DNA of 64,000 bases from Streptomyces sp. NBS 14/10 (GTDB lineage Bacteria > Actinomycetota > Actinomycetes > Streptomycetales > Streptomycetaceae). Each line of letters begins with the position of its first letter. Position 1 is the first letter of the stretch. Below the pieces are notes generated by a model. It was not told the DNA's origin, did not search any database, and worked only from the letters and a program-made list of their open reading frames with translations. Positions 1 through 8,833 of the stretch are shown here, piece by piece. The translations under genes were made by a program, and so were the position numbers. The stretch lies in the NCBI RefSeq assembly GCF_002224125.1, contig NZ_NCSM01000007.1, positions 251,839 through 315,838 of the forward strand, written 5' to 3'.

Positions 1-100
1 TCGTTACGGCCTGCCGAGAAGGCCCACACTCATTGGGAAGCGCTGCGCGGAACATGACAGGCTCTGCATAATCGCTGCGACTCCAGGAAGGGAAAGACCC

Positions 101-1445
101 GTGACGGCAGACCTCTGCCCGCACTGCTTCGCGCCGGCGCGCGACAACGGCCGCCCCGGTTGCGCGTGTGCAGCGCGCGCCGCCGCGGCTGCCGCGGCGG
201 CGGGCGACAGCGAGGACCACATACGCGACGACCGCGACGGCATACGCGACAGCCTGCGTGAGAACACGCGCGAGGGCATGCGTGAGGACGCGCGCGACGG
301 CTTCGACGACGAGATACGCGACGACCCCATGGGCCCACGCCCATACGTCACGTTCGCCGGCGAAGAGCGCCGCAAGGGCCCCGAGCTCCGCGACATACGG
401 CTGTTCGAGCGCATGACGACCCGCAGATCCGCCCGCGAGGACCGCGACGACCACGACGACCACGATGTGGACGCGGAACTCGAACAGGGCCGGCAGAGAC
501 CAGGCCGGGAGAGCGGGCGGCGCGGGCGGCGCGGACGGAGCAGCGTCCGGAGCGGGCAGAGCGCGCAGAGACGCGGGCAGAGACCACAGAACCGCCGCGG
601 CCGCGGGGGCCGCCGCGGTGACCCAGGCGTTCGAGCCCGTCACGCAGCCCATCGACCGGATCAGCCCGGTCAACCGGACCGACCGGATCGGGGCGGCCGA
701 GGCCGCACGAAGCGAGGCCGACGCGTCGGCCCCCGCCGGGGGCGGGGCCGGGGGCGGGACCGGGGGCGGGACCGGGGGCGGGACTGGGGCCGGGTCGGGC
801 GCCGGGCGCCACCGGAAGAGCCGCAAAGGCCCGGTGGTGGCGGTGCTCTCGGGGGCCGCGGCGGTGGCGGTGGCGAGCACGCTGGCCTTCGGCACCGGCT
901 TACTGGGCGGGGACAAGAAGCACGACCAGGAAGCCGACCGGACGCTCTCCGACCCGAGCTCCAGCGCACCGGACGACGACCCGTCGACCAAGGACGACAA
1001 GTCACCCGACAAGAAGCCCTCGCCCTCGGCGTCGTCCACCACCCCCGCCACGACGCCTTCCGCCGCCAAGAAGGAGAGCGCGAGCCCACGGCCCAGCCAC
1101 TCGCCGTCGGCCTCGAAGTCGAAGGAACCCTCCAAGTCGGCCACCTCGCCCACCCCCTCGGCGACCGACGCGACCGGCAGCGTCTCCCCCAACCCGACCG
1201 AAACCCCGACCCCCACCGGCCCGCCCGTGCTGCAGGAGGGCGACAGCGGCTCCGAGGTGGTCGAGCTCCAGGAGCGGCTGGGCCAGCTGCTGCTCTACCT
1301 GGGATCGAAGGACGGCGAGTACGACGACGGCGTACGGAACGCGGTGACCAGCTTCCAGAACACCTACGGGGTGGAGGGCGACCCGAAGGGGGTGTACGGG
1401 CCGAATACGCGCCGTGCGCTGGAGTCGCGAACCGACGAACCGTGA
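101..1445 (+). CDS. Peptidoglycan-binding membrane protein, with an apparent frameshift
   Basis: The N-terminal part is read from a GTG at 101 (GGAAGGGA just upstream) and begins with a zinc-ribbon-like Cys pattern (CPHC then CAC), followed by Asp/Arg-rich sequence. The C-terminal part is read in another frame, which opens after a stop at 414-416. It has one transmembrane helix (about 835-910), a Ser/Thr/Pro/Lys-rich linker and a peptidoglycan-binding-1 domain (VLQEGDSGSEVVELQERLG to the end). Streptomyces proteins with this exact order are single polypeptides, so the two frames most likely belong to one gene broken between about 420 and 530. This could be a sequence error or true decay. The protein would sit in the membrane with its wall-binding domain outside. 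Confidence 0.7.
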
Positions 1446-1592
1446 GAACCATAAAGACGCGAAGGCCCGGCCGGGGCCACTGGCGCACCGGCGAAGGTCT
1501 TTGTATCGTAGAGGAACAAAGTGGTTCCGCCCGCACTCCCTGACCGGCGGGCGGGGCCACTTGTCTCTTCTCCCGCGCCTTGGAGTACGTCG

Positions 1593-2255
1593 ATGCCGGC
1601 CACCGCCCCGTTCACCGCCCGCGCCCTTCTCCTCGACATGGACGGCACCCTCGTGAACTCGGACGCCGTGGTGGAGCGCTGCTGGCGCCGCTGGGCCGCC
1701 GAGCACGGACTCGATGCGACCAGCATGCTCAAGGTCGTACACGGGCGGCAGGGGCACGCCACCATGGCGGTGCTGCTCCCCGAGCGGCCCATGGAGGAGA
1801 ACCTGGCGGACAACCGGCGGATGCTGGAGTGGGAGACCTCGGACGTCGACGGCGTCGTGCCCATCCCCGGCGCTCCCGCCTTCCTGGCCTCGCTCGCGGA
1901 CCTGCCGCACGCCCTGGTCACCTCCGCCGACGAGGGGCTGGCCCGCGCCCGGATGGGCGCGACGGGGCTGCCGATGCCGAGCGTGCGGGTCACGGCGGAG
2001 TGCGTCGGGGCGAGCAAGCCGGACCCGGAGGGCTTCCTCAAGGGCGCGGCCGAGCTGGGCTTCGAGCCCGAGGACTGCATCGTCTTCGAGGACTCCGAGG
2101 CGGGCATCGCGGCGGGCCGGGCGGCCGGTATGCGGGTCGTCGGAGTCGGCCCCCGGGCCGCGGCCCACGCCCCCGACGCGCACGTACGGGACCTGGAGCA
2201 GATCCGCGTCGAGGCGCTGCCGGACGGCGCCCTGCGCCTGCACTTCACGGACTGA
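1593..2255 (+). CDS. HAD-superfamily phosphatase (beta-phosphoglucomutase / sugar phosphatase type)
   Basis: This is a 220-residue subfamily IA HAD hydrolase. Motif I is DMDGTL with nucleophile Asp15 and Asp17, motif II is the TS at 110-111, motif III Lys is in GASKPDP (K142), and motif IV is FEDSEAG (165-171). An alpha-helical cap lies between motifs I and II, as in sugar-phosphate phosphatases such as YfbT. An in-frame upstream ATG exists at 1521, but the ATG at 1593 has GGAG 7 nt ahead and starts directly at the family N-terminus, so it is preferred. The substrate cannot be told. The gene converges on the GDT1 gene across a long palindrome. Confidence 0.88.
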   Translation: MPATAPFTARALLLDMDGTLVNSDAVVERCWRRWAAEHGLDATSMLKVVHGRQGHATMAVLLPERPMEENLADNRRMLEWETSDVDGVVPIPGAPAFLASLADLPHALVTSADEGLARARMGATGLPMPSVRVTAECVGASKPDPEGFLKGAAELGFEPEDCIVFEDSEAGIAAGRAAGMRVVGVGPRAAAHAPDAHVRDLEQIRVEALPDGALRLHFTD

Positions 2256-2262
2256 CGACACA

Positions 2263-2308
2263 GCCCGTACGCGACAGCGTGAGAGCTCTCACGCTGTCGC
2301 GTACGGGC
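2263..2308. terminator. Perfect 46-bp palindrome, bidirectional terminator
   Basis: The two 23-nt arms are fully complementary with no spacer (centre at 2285/2286). The palindrome lies between two convergent genes, so it probably ends transcription from both sides. In RNA the innermost pairs would open to form the loop. Confidence 0.8.
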
Positions 2309-2325
2309 CGGGGTGCGGCGAGCCG

Positions 2326-2907
2326 TCAGCCCGCCACCGCCTCGTACAGGCTGAACCCCGCCAGCGCCAGCATCACCAGCGCCGCCACCTTCGTGATCAG
2401 CCGCAGCGGTACGTACCGCATCAGCGTGCGGCCGCCCAGGATGCCGAGCCCCGCGACCGCCCACAGGGCGAGCACCGCGCCGAGGCCGACCGACAGCGGG
2501 TCGTCGTAGCGAGCGGCCAGGTTGGCCGTCATGATCTGGGTCAGGTCGCCGAACTCCGCGACCAGGATGAGCATGAACCCCGCCCCCGAGACCTTCCAGA
2601 AGCTCTGGTCGGCGGGCTTGCGGATCTCTTCCTCGTCGTCGTCCTTCTTCAGCAGCAGCATCGCCGCGCCCCCGAGGAAGAGCACTCCGACGATCGTCTG
2701 GACGAGGCGGTGCGGGAGCAGCCCGAGCACACTGCCCGCCGCGATCGCGAGCACGACATGGACCGCGAAGGCTGCGGCGACCCCGACGAAGACGTACGAG
2801 GCGCGGTAACGGGTGCCGAGCATCAGCCCGGCGAGGGCGGTCTTGTCGGGCAGCTCGGCCAGGAAGACGACGCCGAAGACGACGGCGGCGACGGTGAGAC
2901 TGATCAC
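2326..2907 (-). CDS. TMEM165/GDT1 (UPF0016) family cation transporter, probable Mn2+/Ca2+ exporter
   Basis: This 193-residue protein has six predicted membrane helices in two homologous halves. Each half carries the GDT1 signature: ELPDKT at 18-23 and EFGDLT at 118-123. A charged cytoplasmic loop (KKDDDEEE, about 87-94) joins the halves. Members of the family move Mn2+ or Ca2+ out of the cytosol. The start is a GTG with GAGGT 8 nt ahead. The probable manganese riboswitch upstream supports a manganese-export role, which is inferred from the family and the leader and not shown directly. Confidence 0.9.
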   Translation of the reverse strand: MISLTVAAVVFGVVFLAELPDKTALAGLMLGTRYRASYVFVGVAAAFAVHVVLAIAAGSVLGLLPHRLVQTIVGVLFLGGAAMLLLKKDDDEEEIRKPADQSFWKVSGAGFMLILVAEFGDLTQIMTANLAARYDDPLSVGLGAVLALWAVAGLGILGGRTLMRYVPLRLITKVAALVMLALAGFSLYEAVAG

Positions 2908-3295
2908 AGGTGGTTACCTCAAGGGGGCTCGGGCCGCACCGAGAGGGGCCCTTGGGGAGGGGTCGCTTCGGCACGGCAGCGTCGGACACTGCGGCCGAAG
3001 GTCTCGCTGGCGTACGCACCTCCCCATCGGGACGGGTGCCATACGCTCCGGGCGCCGGCCCGCACCACGAGGGGCGGGCAGTATGTCGACGGTCCGGCGA
3101 AGAGCTACTCCCCTTCTGCTGTGCGCAAGGATACGCGACGCGCCCCTTCGGCTCACTCACCCCTAGACATGACGTGTTCATGTCGCCAATCTGTTACCTG
3201 TCGCACTCCGGAGAGAAACGTTCCGGCGACAGCATTAACTCCGCGTTACCCGGCTCTCACCGGGCCGAACCGTCCCCCACTCCAAGGGAGTTCGC
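2908..3295. other. Divergent intergenic region with riboswitch and nuclease promoter
   Basis: This 388-bp gap holds the minus-strand riboswitch leader and, nearer the nuclease gene, an inverted repeat at 3198-3232 (CTGTCG...CGACAG, with inner CCGGA/TCCGG). That repeat could be an operator or a leader hairpin. I see no further gene. Confidence 0.5.
2995..3125 (-). promoter_or_regulatory. Probable yybP-ykoY (manganese) riboswitch
   Basis: On the minus strand, the leader of the GDT1 gene carries GGGGAGTAGC (3104-3113), then GTCGACATACT (about 3081-3091), then a variable GC-rich arm, then GCGAGACC (3000-3007) followed by UUCGGC. These blocks, in this order and spacing, resemble the two conserved internal loops of the yybP-ykoY aptamer, which binds Mn2+ and often precedes UPF0016 transporter genes. 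About 85 nt lie between the aptamer and the GTG start. AGGT and ACCT segments there could pair and hide the ribosome site. The call rests on pattern recognition, not on a covariance search. Confidence 0.72.
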
Positions 3296-3967
3296 ATGTC
3301 CCGAATACGCAATGCCTTCGCCCGGCGCGGCTTCTACGCGCGTCGACGGCTGAGCGTACTGGCCGCGGCCACCGGTCTGATGGCCCTGGCGGGCCTCTTC
3401 AACGGCCCGGCCGCCCAGGCGGCACTGCCCACCCCCGTAAGCGCCGCCACCGCCCGCACCTACCTCGCCTCGCTGACCGTGGCGACGGAGGACCGCACGG
3501 GCTACGACCGTGATCTCTTCCCCCACTGGATCACCCAGAGCGGCGCCTGCAACACCCGTGAGGTCGTCCTCAAGCGCGACGGCACCAACGTGCAGCAGGA
3601 CTCGAGCTGCGCCGCCGTCAGCGGCACCTGGCGCTCCGTCTACGACAACGCCACCTGGACCGCCGCCTCCGACCTGGACATCGACCACCTCGTCCCGCTC
3701 GCCGAGGCCTGGGACTCCGGCGCGAGCGGGTGGACCACCGCCCGCCGCCAGTCGTTCGCCAACGACCTGACCCGTCCGCAGCTGATCGCCGTCACGGACA
3801 ACGTGAACCAGGCGAAGGGCGACAAGGACCCGGCCGAGTGGCTGCCGCCGGTCACCTCGTACCGCTGCACCTACGCCCGCGCCTGGGTGCAGGTGAAGCA
3901 GTACTACGGCCTGTCGGTCGACTCCGCCGAGAAGAGCGCCCTCAGCTCCATCCTCAACGGCTGCTGA
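3296..3967 (+). CDS. Secreted HNH endonuclease, DUF1524 (GmrSD C-terminal-like) family
   Basis: The first 42 residues form a signal peptide: Arg-rich start, hydrophobic VLAAATGLMALAGLF, likely cleavage after AQA. The mature part carries the DUF1524 His-Me finger motif DIDHLVPLAEAW (128-139) and the downstream NVNQAKGDKDPAEWLP block (169-184). Four further Cys residues could form two disulfides outside the cell. AAGGGAG precedes the ATG. Secreted DUF1524 nucleases are common in Streptomyces and probably degrade extracellular DNA. A terminator hairpin follows. Confidence 0.9.
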   Translation: MSRIRNAFARRGFYARRRLSVLAAATGLMALAGLFNGPAAQAALPTPVSAATARTYLASLTVATEDRTGYDRDLFPHWITQSGACNTREVVLKRDGTNVQQDSSCAAVSGTWRSVYDNATWTAASDLDIDHLVPLAEAWDSGASGWTTARRQSFANDLTRPQLIAVTDNVNQAKGDKDPAEWLPPVTSYRCTYARAWVQVKQYYGLSVDSAEKSALSSILNGC

Positions 3968-3985
3968 GGCCCCGTCCCGGACGAC

Positions 3986-4022
3986 CAGCACCCGTTGTCC
4001 CGCACAACCCGAACGGGTGCTG
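3986..4022 (+). terminator. Terminator hairpin after the HNH nuclease
   Basis: The 11-bp arms CAGCACCCGTT and AACGGGTGCTG flank a 15-nt loop. The hairpin starts 18 nt after the stop codon. Confidence 0.7.
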
Positions 4023-4109
4023 AAGGCTCCGCACCGGAACCACCGCGCCCTCCTTCGTCGTTCCGTACCGTAAGGCCTTGCACGCCACCAAGCGACGGAG
4101 GAGGGCCGG

Positions 4110-5861
4110 ATGGCCGGGTTGCGCCTGGGACCGCTGCTGCGCCATGTCGACTGGGAAACCGGCACCAGCGCGACGGTCTGGATCGAGACCGACCGGCCTT
4201 GCGAGGCCGAGGTGCGCTGCGCCGGCGGCGCGGGCGGCGCGGCCCGCACCTGGTCGATCGCCGGCCACCACTACGCGCTGATCCCGGTCACCGGGCTGCG
4301 TCCGGGCGGCGAGACGGCGTACCGCGTGCTGCTGGACGGCGAGCAGGTGTGGCCGCTGCCCGACTCCCGCTTCCCGGATTCCACGATCCGCACCCCCGCC
4401 CGGCCCTCCGCCTCCGCCTCCGATGCCGATACCGGCTCCGCCACGGACCCTGACGCCGCCCCCGCCGCCGTGCGCGTCGCGTTCGGCTCCTGCCGGTGGG
4501 CCGCGCCGCCCGCCGACGCCTCGGCCGATCCGATGGGCCCCGACGCCCTGGACACCCTGGCGCACACCCTCGCCCACACCCCCGGCGCCGAGCGCCCCGA
4601 CGTGCTCGTCCTGCTGGGCGACCAGGTCTACGCGGACGAGACCTCCGAGGAGACCCGCCGCTGGCTCGCCGCGCGGCGCGATGTGACCCAGCCCCCGTGG
4701 CAGCAGGTCGCCGACTACGAGGAGTACACCCGGCTGTACTACGAGTCCTGGCTGGACCCCGAGGTGCGCTGGCTGCTGTCCACCGTCCCCAGTTGCATGA
4801 TCTTCGACGACCATGACGTCATCGACGACTGGAACACCAGTGAGGCATGGCAGCGGGAGATGCGCGCCACCCCGTGGTGGCAGGAGCGGATCCTCAGCGG
4901 CCTGATGTCGTACTGGGTCCATCAGCACCTGGGCAATCTCTCCCCCGCCGAGCTGGCCGCCGACGAGTTGTACGCGGCGGTGCGGGCCGCGCCCGGGGGC
5001 GACGGCACGGATCTGCTGCGGGAGTTCGCCGCCCGCGCCGACGCCGACCCCACGTACGCCCGCTGGAGCTACCGCCGCGACTTCGGGCGGGTGCGGCTGC
5101 TGATGGTCGACACCCGGGCCGCGCGGGTGCTGGAGGAGGGCGCGCGGGCGATGGTCGCAGAGCCCGAGCTGGCGTGGCTGCGCGAGCAGGCGCTGGAGGG
5201 CACGGACAGCTATGCCACGAGCGGCCGCGCCGGGCCGTACGACCACCTTCTGATCGGCACCTCGCTGCCCTGGCTGCTGCCGCACTTCGTCCATGACGTG
5301 GAGGCGTGGAACGCGGCGGTGTGCCGCGGCAAGCGCGGCGCGCGCTGGGCGCGGATCGCGGAAGACCTGCGCCAGCGCGGCGACTTGGAGCACTGGGCCG
5401 CCTTCCCCGCGTCCTTCGACGCGCTGACCGAGCTGATCGCGAAGGTCGGCGGCGGGCCCGCGGCGCCGGCGACGATCAGTGTGCTGTCCGGCGATGTGCA
5501 CCATGCGTATGTCGCCGAGCCCGACTGGTCGCGCTGGCCGCAGCCGCCGGACAGCCAGGTGCGGCAGCTGACGTGTTCGCCCGTGCACAACCGCACGTAC
5601 GCCTCGATCCGGCTCGGTTTCCGGTTCGGCTGGAGCCGGGCGGGCCGCCGGCTCGGCCGCGCCTTCGCCCGGCACGGACGAGTCACCCCGAGCCGCCTCG
5701 ACTGGCGCAAGACGGGCGGCCCGTGGTTCGGCAACCAGCTGATGACGCTGACGCTGCGCGGGCGTTCCGCGCGGCTGCGGCTCGACCAGGCACGGCCCGA
5801 TCCGTCGGGCGGCGGGGCACGGCTGGTCACGGCGCTGGAAGCGGACTGGCCCGAGGGCTGA
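4110..5861 (+). CDS. PhoD-like alkaline phosphatase / phosphodiesterase
   Basis: This 583-residue metallophosphoesterase has the PhoD order of motifs: AFGSCR near 124, LLGDQVYADE near 168, IFDDHDVIDDWN near 231, and SGDVHHAY near 460. A fibronectin-like N-terminal domain (first 110 residues) precedes the catalytic core. Unlike classical PhoD it has no Tat signal peptide, so it is probably cytoplasmic. It belongs to the Streptomyces branch annotated as alkaline phosphatase D family. The substrate is unknown. Confidence 0.88.
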   Translation: MAGLRLGPLLRHVDWETGTSATVWIETDRPCEAEVRCAGGAGGAARTWSIAGHHYALIPVTGLRPGGETAYRVLLDGEQVWPLPDSRFPDSTIRTPARPSASASDADTGSATDPDAAPAAVRVAFGSCRWAAPPADASADPMGPDALDTLAHTLAHTPGAERPDVLVLLGDQVYADETSEETRRWLAARRDVTQPPWQQVADYEEYTRLYYESWLDPEVRWLLSTVPSCMIFDDHDVIDDWNTSEAWQREMRATPWWQERILSGLMSYWVHQHLGNLSPAELAADELYAAVRAAPGGDGTDLLREFAARADADPTYARWSYRRDFGRVRLLMVDTRAARVLEEGARAMVAEPELAWLREQALEGTDSYATSGRAGPYDHLLIGTSLPWLLPHFVHDVEAWNAAVCRGKRGARWARIAEDLRQRGDLEHWAAFPASFDALTELIAKVGGGPAAPATISVLSGDVHHAYVAEPDWSRWPQPPDSQVRQLTCSPVHNRTYASIRLGFRFGWSRAGRRLGRAFARHGRVTPSRLDWRKTGGPWFGNQLMTLTLRGRSARLRLDQARPDPSGGGARLVTALEADWPEG

Positions 5862-5872
5862 CCCGCGCCCCC

Positions 5873-5927
5873 CGCAGCCGATTTACGCCTCCGCCGCAGC
5901 CGATTTGCGCCTCCCGCAGTCGAATTG
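5873..5927. repeat. Three imperfect direct repeats of about 20 bp
   Basis: Units begin at 5873, 5895 and 5915 and share CGCAGYCGAWTT followed by a GCCTCC-like tail in the first two. They lie in a 204-bp gap between the PhoD-like gene and the FAD protein gene. They could be a binding-site array or slippage remains. Confidence 0.45.
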
Positions 5928-6065
5928 TGGCCGGGCGTCAAAACACCAACCCGGCGTGATCCCTCCCACAACGGAGGCCGGAGTTCCCTGCCTCGGCGCG
6001 ATTCCCGGGAGCCGAGCGGCATGATGGGCGAACCCTGAGTCACATCTGCCCCGGGAGACACAATC

Positions 6066-8117
6066 TTGGCCGGAGACCCCCACGCCATAGCCGTCGTCGG
6101 TGCCGGTCCCCGTGGCACCAGCGTGCTCGAGCGGCTATGCGCCTCGGCCCCAGAACTCGCGCCCCACGCGCGGCTCACCGTCCACATGGTGGATCCGTCC
6201 CCGCCCGGCGCCGGCCGGGTGTGGCGTACGGCCCAGCCGGGCGAGTTGCTGATGAACACCGTGGCCTCACAGGTCACCCTCTTCACCGACGCCAGCGTCG
6301 AATGCGAGGGGCCGGTCCGCACCGGGCCGAGCCTGCACGAGTGGGTCGCCGCCCGCGGGCTCGACCCCGCCCTCGGCCCGGACGACTACCCCAGCCGCGC
6401 GCTCTACGGCCGCTATCTGGAGTGGGTGTTCGGGGAGGTGGTGCGGGGCGCGCCGGACACGGTGACCGTCCAGGTGCACACCGCGCGCGCCGTGCGCCTC
6501 GAGGAACGCCCGGACGGCGAGCAGGTGCTGACCCTGGAGGACGGCAGCCGGCTCGACGGGCTGCGGGCGGTCGTACTCGCCCAGGGCCATCTGCCGACGG
6601 TGGCGGACGCGGCGGAGGAACGATACGCCGCCCACGCCGAGCGCCACGGGCTGCGCTACTACCCGCCCGCCAACCCGGCCGACGTCGACCTGTCGCCCAT
6701 CGCGCCCGGCGAGCCCGTACTGCTGCGCGGCCTGGGCCTCAACTTCTTCGACCACATGGCGCTGCTGACGGTCGGCCGCGGCGGCAGCTTCGCAGCGAGC
6801 GACGGCGGCAAGCTGGTGTATCGCCCCTCGGGCCGTGAGCCGCGGCTGTACGCGGGCTCCCGGCGCGGCATTCCGTACCACGCGCGGGGCGACAACGCGA
6901 AGGGCGCCCACGGGCGCCACCATCCGCTGCTGCTGACGCCCGAGGTGATCAGCCACTTCCGCAAGCGCGCGGAATCCGGCGATCCGCCGGACTTCCTGAC
7001 CGAGGTCTGGCCGCTGGTCGCCAAGGAGGCCGAGACGGTCTACTACGAGGCGCTGCTGGACCACTCGGAACGGCCGGGCCACTCGGAACCGCCGGGCCGC
7101 TCGGACCACCCGGACCCCTCGGACCACCCGGATCCCTCGAACCTGCCGGGCCGGCAGGGGCAGTCGGGTGAATCGAGCCAGCAGAGTCGGCCGGGACGCC
7201 AGGGATCTACGGGCCCCACGAGCTTCAGGGGGCGTTTTCTGGCCACCGAGCACGGCGGGGCGGAAGAGGCGGCGGTGCTGGACGATTTCGGCATCGCACC
7301 GGCCGACCGATGGTGCTGGGATTCGGTGGCCCATCCGCACCGGGGCCGGGACTTCACCGGGCGGGAGGACTTCCGGCGGTGGCTGTTGGGATACGCGCGC
7401 GAGGACGTGGCCCACGCCCGGCTCGGGAATGTGTCGGGCCCCGTCAAGGCGGCCCTGGACGTATTTCGTGATCTGCGCAATGAGCTGCGGCAAATCGTCG
7501 ACCACGGGGGTCTGTCGGGGCTGTCCCGGCGGTCCCATCTCGATCGCTGGTACACCCCGCTCAACGCCTTTTTGTCGATCGGCCCGCCGCGCCGCCGCAT
7601 CGAGGAGATGGCCGCGCTGATCGAGGCGGGGGTGCTGGACGTTCTCGGTCCGCATCTGGAGGTGACCGAAGTGACCGCCGCGGAGCCGGGTGGAACCCCC
7701 GGTTTCGGGGGGCACTCGGCGCGGGTGCCGGGCCCTGTGGTGATCGCGACGACGCTGATCGAGGCGCGGCTGCCGGAGCCCGATCTGCGGCGGACGGCGG
7801 ACCCGCTGCTGGACCGGCTGCTGCGCACCGGGGGGTGCCGCCCACACCGGGTGGAGGGCTACGAGACGGGCGGTCTGGATGTCACCCCGAGCCCATATCG
7901 CCTGGTGGACGCAGACGGGCGGCCCCATCCCCGGCGCTTTGCGATCGGGGTGCCGACGGAGGGCGTGCACTGGGTGACGGCGGCGGGTGCGCGGCCCGGG
8001 GTCAACTCGGTGACCTTGTGCGACACGGATGCGGTGGCTCGTGCGGCGCTGCGTGCGACGGGGGCAAAGTTGGCGGAACTTGAACTTGCAACAAAAGGTA
8101 AGGGGAACCTAACCTGA
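6066..8117 (+). CDS. FAD/NAD(P)-binding protein (NAD_binding_9 family)
   Basis: The protein begins with a Rossmann fold (VVGAGPRGTS, 10-19) and matches the large actinobacterial FAD-NAD(P)-binding proteins related to lysine/ornithine N-hydroxylases. At 683 residues it includes a Ser/Pro/Asp/Gly-rich insert near 332-387, encoded by a degenerate tandem repeat (about 7060-7225). That insert is probably a disordered, lineage-specific loop. The start is a TTG with GGGAGA 7 nt ahead. The reaction is not known. A candidate iron box overlaps its 3' end. Confidence 0.8.
   Translation: MAGDPHAIAVVGAGPRGTSVLERLCASAPELAPHARLTVHMVDPSPPGAGRVWRTAQPGELLMNTVASQVTLFTDASVECEGPVRTGPSLHEWVAARGLDPALGPDDYPSRALYGRYLEWVFGEVVRGAPDTVTVQVHTARAVRLEERPDGEQVLTLEDGSRLDGLRAVVLAQGHLPTVADAAEERYAAHAERHGLRYYPPANPADVDLSPIAPGEPVLLRGLGLNFFDHMALLTVGRGGSFAASDGGKLVYRPSGREPRLYAGSRRGIPYHARGDNAKGAHGRHHPLLLTPEVISHFRKRAESGDPPDFLTEVWPLVAKEAETVYYEALLDHSERPGHSEPPGRSDHPDPSDHPDPSNLPGRQGQSGESSQQSRPGRQGSTGPTSFRGRFLATEHGGAEEAAVLDDFGIAPADRWCWDSVAHPHRGRDFTGREDFRRWLLGYAREDVAHARLGNVSGPVKAALDVFRDLRNELRQIVDHGGLSGLSRRSHLDRWYTPLNAFLSIGPPRRRIEEMAALIEAGVLDVLGPHLEVTEVTAAEPGGTPGFGGHSARVPGPVVIATTLIEARLPEPDLRRTADPLLDRLLRTGGCRPHRVEGYETGGLDVTPSPYRLVDADGRPHPRRFAIGVPTEGVHWVTAAGARPGVNSVTLCDTDAVARAALRATGAKLAELELATKGKGNLT
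8094..8112. promoter_or_regulatory. Candidate iron box (DmdR/IdeR-type operator)
   Basis: The sequence matches the DmdR iron-box consensus TTAGGTTAGSCTMACCTAA at about 14 of 19 positions, with the right half (ACCTAA) intact. It lies about 50 bp upstream of the doxX-like gene. It overlaps the end of the preceding gene, so it may be chance. Confidence 0.35.
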
Positions 8118-8159
8118 CTGTCCCATTGTTTCCCGTCCCCGGAACAAGGAGCAGTCCCC

Positions 8160-8639
8160 ATGTCCCCGTCCGCCACCCCCCAAGGTCTCGCCGATCGCCT
8201 GGACGGCACGAGACCGTATGTCCTCTCACTCTTCCGCATAGTCGTCGGCCTGCTCTTCTTCTGCCACGGCGCCTCCTCGCTGCTGGGCTGGTTCGGCGGC
8301 CTCATGGGCACCGGCAAGACCGTCGACGCCGGCACCTGGCCCGGCTGGTACGCGGCCGTGATCCAGCTCGTCGGCGGCGGCCTGGTGCTGCTCGGCCTGG
8401 GCACCCGCAGCGCGGCGTTCATCTGCTCCGGCTCGATGGCGTACGCGTACTTCCACGAGCACCAGCCCGAGAAGCTGTGGCCCATCCAGAACGGCGGCGA
8501 GGCGGCCGCGATGTTCTGCTGGGCGTTCCTGCTCATCGTCTTCACCGGCCCCGGCCCCTGGGCCCTCGACCGCTTCCTCGGCTCGGCGCGCCAGGCCGTC
8601 ACCGCCCCCGAGACACACCGTCAGCCGACCGCGGTCTGA
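8160..8639 (+). CDS. DoxX-family membrane protein
   Basis: This 159-residue protein has four hydrophobic helices and the DoxX pattern: SLFRIVVGLLFFCHGASSLLG at the start, a LVGGGLVLLGLGTR segment and an AYFHEHQPEKLWP loop. DoxX proteins are inner-membrane proteins linked to redox homeostasis, partnered in mycobacteria with SodA and SseA. No such partner is adjacent here. AAGGAG lies 8 nt before the ATG. Confidence 0.88.
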   Translation: MSPSATPQGLADRLDGTRPYVLSLFRIVVGLLFFCHGASSLLGWFGGLMGTGKTVDAGTWPGWYAAVIQLVGGGLVLLGLGTRSAAFICSGSMAYAYFHEHQPEKLWPIQNGGEAAAMFCWAFLLIVFTGPGPWALDRFLGSARQAVTAPETHRQPTAV

Positions 8640-8653
8640 ACCGTCGCGTTATG

Positions 8654-8693
8654 CGGGGGTACCTCCCTTTCGCCACAGGGGAGGAAACCCCCG
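8654..8693 (+). terminator. Terminator hairpin after doxX-like gene
   Basis: Arms CGGGGGT and ACCCCCG, with an inner CCTCCC/GGGAGG stem, begin 15 nt after the stop. Confidence 0.65.
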
Positions 8694-8833
8694 TGTGACG
8701 TGATTCGAACAACATCATCACCTCCTTGTCGATATCCTCACCCGTCACAGGCGTACGCTGTATGGCTGTGAAAGGCCGCATCCGCCGCTCCCCAGCGACG
8801 CCGCGGCCGGGGGGAATCGGATCGGGAGAAACG

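Noticed and set aside
1..100. A primary promoter for the first gene
   Set aside because: CATAAT at 67-72 resembles a -10, but no -35 element lies at a proper distance and the window starts too near to judge.
1498..1520. Small inverted repeat CTTTGT/ACAAAG before the HAD gene
   Set aside because: Arms of only six bases with a ten-base spacer. It may be chance and there is no partner site.
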